Shown here: in pieces, positions 7,276 to 10,148 of the stretch
Layout: every line of letters begins with the position of its first letter
Numbering within the stretch: position 1 is the stretch's first letter
Assembly (NCBI GenBank): GCA_041485905.1
Contig: JBGPKK010000167.1
Coordinates: forward strand, 1-10,148
Source: JAHFUI01 sp041485905
GTDB taxonomy: Bacteria; Acidobacteriota; Vicinamibacteria; Vicinamibacterales; CAVVIG01
DNA: 10,148 nucleotides
Direction: 5' to 3'
Notes under the pieces: model-generated
What the model was told of the DNA's origin: nothing
Databases searched by the model: none
Seen by the model: only the letters and a program-made list of their open reading frames with translations
Made by a program: the position numbers and the translations under genes

Positions 7276-7304
7276 TTGACACTCGGGAGGTCGCGCGCTA
7301 GGAT
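7276..7304 (+). promoter_or_regulatory. Sigma-70 type promoter for the HU gene
   Basis: A consensus -35 TTGACA (7276-7281) is followed after exactly 17 bases by TAGGAT (7299-7304), a -10 with four of six matches to TATAAT. Transcription would begin near 7311, giving a leader of about 84 bases before the HU-family start at 7395. It is the strongest promoter match in the window and fits an abundant nucleoid protein. Confidence 0.65.
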
Positions 7305-7363
7305 ACGGCGATTTTCCGAGCAAAACCGCGATCAACGCTGCGCGCCCGGCGATCGACGGAAGA

Positions 7364-7384
7364 ATGATGACGCGCGTCAAGTGA
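7364..7384 (+). other. Six-codon uORF in the HU gene leader
   Basis: ATG-ATG-ACG-CGC-GTC-AAG-TGA encodes MMTRVK. A purine-rich GGAAGA stands just before it, which would suit the second ATG better than the first. Its TGA lies at the left edge of the GAGGGGGG ribosome binding site (7383-7390) of the HU gene, so ribosomes ending here would sit on that site. This arrangement can couple or damp translation, but with six codons it may be chance. Confidence 0.25.
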
Positions 7385-7394
7385 GGGGGGCAGA

Positions 7395-7694
7395 ATGGCT
7401 GACGCCCGCAGGATGGGCAAATCGGAGCTGTTTTCGCACTTCGCCGAGCGGTTCGAAGTGAAGCGGACGCAGGCCCGCGAGTACTTCGACGAGCTGACGG
7501 CGCTGGCGGAACGAGAGCTGAAGCGGTCGGGCGAGTTCGTGCTGCCCGGCATGGTGAAGCTGGTCGTGCAGAAGCGTAAAGCGCGAATGGGCCGTAATCC
7601 GGCCACGGGCGAGGCCATCAAGATCCCCGCGAAGACCGTCGTCAAGGCGCGCATTGCCAAGCAGTTGAAAGATGCCGTGCTGCCGCGCAAGTAG
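7395..7694 (+). CDS. HU/IHF-family DNA-binding protein
   Basis: This is a 99-residue member of the HU/IHF family of small basic dimeric nucleoid proteins, which bend and compact DNA in the cytoplasm. The hallmark arm GRNPATGE is at 66-73, with Pro69 the residue that inserts between bases in this family, followed by IKIPAKTVVKARIAKQLKDAVL (76-97). The N-terminal two thirds hold the helical dimerisation body. The first six residues before MGKSEL are slightly longer than in typical HU, and GKSELFSHF could also begin at the Met at residue 7. The ATG at 7395 is preceded by a strong GAGGGGGG at 7383-7390, which decides the start. It stands alone, with its own promoter, and is convergent with the small gene to its right. 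Confidence 0.93.
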   Translation: MADARRMGKSELFSHFAERFEVKRTQAREYFDELTALAERELKRSGEFVLPGMVKLVVQKRKARMGRNPATGEAIKIPAKTVVKARIAKQLKDAVLPRK

Positions 7695-7735
7695 GCCACA
7701 CGGGCTCCCCAACCACTTGACCTCAGAAGGCTCCC

Positions 7736-7794
7736 GGTTGTGAGACGGCGTAGCGAGGGCGGTTCGTCGCCCCCGCTACGCCTCCTCACATGCC
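7736..7794. repeat. Large imperfect palindrome between convergent genes
   Basis: A long hairpin can be drawn. The outer arm GTGAG (7740-7744) pairs with CTCAC (7785-7789), then there is a 2x2 internal loop. GGCGTAGCG (7747-7755) pairs with CGCTACGCC (7774-7782), then there is one A/C mismatch, and GGGCG (7757-7761) pairs with CGCCC (7768-7772) around a short GTTCGT loop. Neither side is followed by a run of T, so it is not a classical intrinsic terminator, although it could stop RNA polymerase from both sides. It resembles a REP-type or MITE-type palindromic unit. Just to the right, TTACGTTGC and TTGCGTTGC form a 9-bp tandem repeat (7795-7812). Confidence 0.6.
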
Positions 7795-7837
7795 TTACGT
7801 TGCTTGCGTTGCCTACAGGGAGCGTCTCTCGGAGAGA

Positions 7838-8077
7838 TCAGGCCGCCGTCCGTCCCGCCAGCATCCGGCTGTAGAGCGTCGCCGGCACGAGGCACGTCGT
7901 CCGCGCCTCGAGATTGGTCACCGAATCATCGTCGAGAATGATGCGGTCGCCCGGCCCGAGGAGGATCTCGGCGCTGTACCGGCGCGCGCCGCGCAGCGTG
8001 CGCAGCTCGAAGTAGCGAATCGGGAACGTCCGGTCCTCGATCGCCAAAGCCTCCGTTTTCAGGAGCGTGCGAAACAT
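7838..8077 (-). CDS. Small protein of unknown function
   Basis: A 79-residue protein is predicted from the ATG at 8077, which has GAGG at 8087-8090 upstream at a workable distance. The GTG at 8098 would add seven residues but lies upstream of that site. The sequence has alternating hydrophobic and charged residues that suggest beta strands (RYFELRTLRGARRYSAEILL, then GDRIILDDDSVTNLEART), and a possibly helical end LVPATLYSRML. There are no cysteine pairs, membrane segments or catalytic motifs that I recognise. It follows the histidine kinase on the same strand after 94 bases of structured leader. A small domain of the PilZ or SH3 kind would fit the pattern but there is no specific motif. The function is unknown. 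Confidence 0.6.
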   Translation of the reverse strand: MFRTLLKTEALAIEDRTFPIRYFELRTLRGARRYSAEILLGPGDRIILDDDSVTNLEARTTCLVPATLYSRMLAGRTAA

Positions 8078-8109
8078 AATTCGTAACCTCGCTTCCACAT
8101 GACGAGAGG

Positions 8110-8149
8110 GCAGGCCCGCTAACCCTGCAAAGACGGGGCCGAACCCCCG
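8110..8149 (-). ncRNA. Candidate structured RNA: two adjacent hairpins before the small gene
   Basis: In the gap between the kinase stop and the small gene, GCAGG (8110-8114) can pair with CCTGC (8124-8128) around a nine-base loop, and CGGGG (8134-8138) can pair with CCCCG (8145-8149) around a six-base loop. Five bases separate the two. A competing pairing, GGCCC (8113-8117) with GGGCC (8136-8140), excludes both, so two exclusive folds are possible. On the - strand the first hairpin is followed by TCTTT, so it may also act as a weak terminator after the kinase gene. No known riboswitch class could be assigned. Confidence 0.35.
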
Positions 8150-8171
8150 CCACCAACGCGGAATTCACCTT

Positions 8172-9935
8172 TCAGCTTGCCGCCGCGTGCGCCGCGCGAT
8201 CGTGTCTGACCGGGAACCGCACCCTGAACGCCGTGCCACACCCCAGTTCACTTTCGACGGTGATGGTGCCATCGAGCTGCTCCACGATGCGCTTCGAGAT
8301 GGCGAGTCCCAGGCCCAACCCGCGGCGCTTCGTGGTGACGAAGTCGTCGAAAATCGCCGACAAGCGCTCCGGCGCGATGCCCGAGCCGGTGTCGGTGACG
8401 CTGATCTCCACGTGATCGCCGACGCGCGACGTGGCGACGGCCACGCGCCCGCCCTGATCGGTGGCCTGTATGGCGTTGGTGATCAGGTTTCGGTACACGC
8501 GGCCGAGGGCAAATCGATCGCCTTCGATGAGGAGCGTCTCGCGCGCGTAGACGGCCTCCACGGTGACACCGACCCGTTCGCCTTCCGCGCGCATCGGCTC
8601 GACAGTCTCCGCGACCGAGGCGTTCACGTCCAGCGGGAACCGCTCGAGCGGCCTCGGCTTCACGACGTTGCGCAGGTCGTCCATGAAGCGCTTGAGCGTT
8701 TCGAGCTCGCGTTCGATCGTGACGCGGAGCGACTGTCGCGACTCGTCGTCGATGTCCTCGCGAACGAGCAGGCGCGTGCTGTTGCCCAGGTTCTGAATCG
8801 GATGCGAGAGATCGTGTACCAGTCCCGCGGCGATGCGGCCGAACATCGCCTGGCGCTCCTGGCGTTTGACGTTTTCCTGCAGCTCGACGAGGCGATCGGC
8901 CATCGTGTTGAAGGCCTCGCCGAGAGCCGCGAACTCGTCGCTGGTCCGGATGTCCACGCGCGTGTCGAGCTGGCCGGCGGCCACCGCGCGAGTGCCGCGC
9001 TGCAGCTCGTGAATCGGCGTCAGGAACTGGCGGCCCGAGAAATAGCCGACCGCGATCATCCCGAGCAGGGCGATTGAGATGGCGACGATGAGTTGCCACT
9101 GCAGCTCGGTCGCGCTGGCGTAGGCCTCACTGGTTGGCTGCTCGACGATCACGGTCCAGCCGAGCGGCACGATACGGGCCGCGACGCCGAGCTGCCGCCG
9201 GCCGTCCTCGTCCAGGTACTCGTCGGCCACGGGCGCGTCCCGCTGCGACGCGCCGAGCGCCTGCACGAGGGGGTGCCCCTGCATGTTGCTCGAGCGCGCG
9301 ACGAGCGCCTTTTTGTCGGGATTGCCGTGGGCGATGAGGTCGCCGTTGGGCGCCACGACCAGAGCAAATCCGTGCTCGCCGAGCCGAATGCGGTCGACCA
9401 TCCGCCACATCTCTTCAAGGCTGAACTCGCCGACGAGCCATCCCGCGGGTTGATTGAGCCGCGTCAGGTGAATCGCGAACACCGTCGTGGGCAGCAGGTC
9501 TTTGTCGACGCGGATCGGCGACATGATGACGCCGTTGATGGCGAGCAGGGATTGCTTTGGAATCTGCAAGCGCGACGGTTCCACGCGGCTCGACGCCAAC
9601 ACCTTGTCCGCTTCGTCCAGCAGCGTGATCTCGTGGAACTCCCGGAACCGCAGGACGTAGTTTTTCACGATTCGGTCCTGCTGCCACGGTTGCAGGCCCG
9701 TGTCCTGCATCTCGGCCCCGAGGGCTTTCAGCAGCTCTGCGTTGGTGGCGACATAGCGGCGGATTTCTTCAGCCGCGCGCGTGGCGACATTCTGGTTGCC
9801 GCTGACGATCGAATCGTGAATGCCGCGCTGAAGCGAGAGCAATGAAACGAAGCCGTACGCCAGCAACGGGACGATGGCGGCAATCGCGAGGAGCAGCGCG
9901 AACCGGGTGGCGATGTGGCGAATTCTGAACGCCAT
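8172..9935 (-). CDS. Membrane sensor histidine kinase (Cache-HAMP-HisKA-HATPase)
   Basis: This is a 587-residue two-component sensor kinase. Residues about 9-33 form the first membrane segment. Residues about 40-278 are a large periplasmic sensor that looks like a double Cache domain. The second membrane segment is at 281-299, followed by a HAMP linker (about 301-353). The H-box GLVHDLSHP (371-379) carries the likely phosphorylated His374. The catalytic domain has the N-box NLITNAIQA (483-491), G1 DTGSGIAP (515-522), an F-box-like IFDDFVTTK (528-536), G2 GLGLGL (539-544) and GCGTAF (565-570), so it appears active. The ATG at 9935 is chosen over the in-frame GTG at 9986, which lies inside the preceding gene. 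It begins 8 bases after a solute-binding protein gene. No response regulator gene is in the window. Confidence 0.92.
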   Translation of the reverse strand: MAFRIRHIATRFALLLAIAAIVPLLAYGFVSLLSLQRGIHDSIVSGNQNVATRAAEEIRRYVATNAELLKALGAEMQDTGLQPWQQDRIVKNYVLRFREFHEITLLDEADKVLASSRVEPSRLQIPKQSLLAINGVIMSPIRVDKDLLPTTVFAIHLTRLNQPAGWLVGEFSLEEMWRMVDRIRLGEHGFALVVAPNGDLIAHGNPDKKALVARSSNMQGHPLVQALGASQRDAPVADEYLDEDGRRQLGVAARIVPLGWTVIVEQPTSEAYASATELQWQLIVAISIALLGMIAVGYFSGRQFLTPIHELQRGTRAVAAGQLDTRVDIRTSDEFAALGEAFNTMADRLVELQENVKRQERQAMFGRIAAGLVHDLSHPIQNLGNSTRLLVREDIDDESRQSLRVTIERELETLKRFMDDLRNVVKPRPLERFPLDVNASVAETVEPMRAEGERVGVTVEAVYARETLLIEGDRFALGRVYRNLITNAIQATDQGGRVAVATSRVGDHVEISVTDTGSGIAPERLSAIFDDFVTTKRRGLGLGLAISKRIVEQLDGTITVESELGCGTAFRVRFPVRHDRAAHAAAS

Positions 9936-9943
9936 CACAGTCT

Positions 9944-10147
9944 CTAATTGTGGCTCGCGCGCCTCGCGCCGTCGGCCGGCCGCCACAAATGCAGCGTGGC
10001 GAGGACGTCAGTGTCGGGTTCAGCCGGCACGTAAAATCGTGTGCTCACGGCGCGGGCGCGCTCTCGCCATGCGAGAAAGACCGCGGGGGGATCGTCAATG
10101 ATAGCTCGCTGAAACGCCGCAACGCCAGCCTTGTACCCCGCGTCGTC
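9944..10147 (-). CDS. Extracellular solute-binding protein, family 5 (C-terminus only)
   Basis: The frame is open at the right edge of the window and gives the last 67 residues of a protein. AFQRAIIDDPPAVFLAWRER followed by a basic stretch and DTDVLATLHLWRPA is the characteristic C-terminal end of SBP family 5, the peptide/dipeptide/nickel-binding proteins of ABC importers. These bind substrates in the periplasm. The stop TAG at 9944-9946 is 8 bases before the kinase start on the same strand, so the two are probably one transcript. Most of the gene, including any lipoprotein signal peptide, is outside the window. The ligand cannot be inferred. Confidence 0.8.
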   Translation of the reverse strand, partial: DDAGYKAGVAAFQRAIIDDPPAVFLAWRERARAVSTRFYVPAEPDTDVLATLHLWRPADGARRASHN

Positions 10148-10148
10148 A

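Noticed and set aside
7219..7310. preQ1 riboswitch for queF
   Set aside because: The promoter sits about 10 bases from the ATG, so a preQ1 aptamer cannot fit in the leader, and no preQ1-like pseudoknot pattern was seen on the - strand.
7790..8086. Open frame on the + strand of 98 residues
   Set aside because: It is antisense to the small gene, which has the better ribosome binding site, and its translation is Arg-rich without a domain.
9936..9986. GTG start at 9986 for the histidine kinase
   Set aside because: It would add 17 charged residues before the membrane segment and overlaps the solute-binding protein gene. The ATG at 9935 lies just after that gene's stop.

Overview
The window is GC-rich bacterial chromosomal DNA, densely coding, with no rRNA, tRNA, IS element or CRISPR array visible. 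The lineage cannot be fixed from the sequence alone. The GC-rich codons, a Tad pilus operon that carries an extra winged-helix AAA+ ATPase and a DUF192 gene, and a solute-binding protein gene placed directly before a Cache-type histidine kinase suggest a soil or sediment group such as Acidobacteriota (for example Vicinamibacteria). Myxococcota is a possible alternative. This is inference.

Region 1 (1-6700, + strand) is the end of a Tad (Flp-type) pilus operon. In order it holds cpaE/tadZ (5' end outside the window), cpaF/tadA (assembly ATPase), tadB and tadC (inner-membrane platform), a winged-helix plus AAA+ ATPase, an isoprenylcysteine-methyltransferase-like integral membrane protein, and a DUF192 protein. 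The genes are separated by 8 bases or fewer or overlap by one base, so they should be one transcript. CpaE would place the machine, CpaF would power it and TadB/TadC would anchor it. The last three genes are accessory and their role in the pilus is not established.

Region 2 (6586-7218, - strand) holds queF, a queuosine (preQ1) biosynthesis reductase. A short doubtful ORF follows it in the same frame and overlaps the 3' end of the DUF192 gene on the opposite strand.

Region 3 (7219-7837) has divergent promoters for queF and for an HU-family nucleoid protein gene on the + strand. The queF promoter is an extended -10 so close to the start codon that its mRNA may be leaderless, and a perfect 12-bp palindrome sits just upstream. 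The HU gene has a near-consensus promoter and a leader of about 84 bases containing a six-codon uORF. A large imperfect palindrome follows the HU gene.

Region 4 (7838-10148, - strand) holds the C-terminus of a family 5 (peptide/nickel type) solute-binding protein, then after 8 bases a membrane Cache-HAMP-HisKA-HATPase histidine kinase. A structured gap with two adjacent hairpins follows, then a small protein of unknown function.
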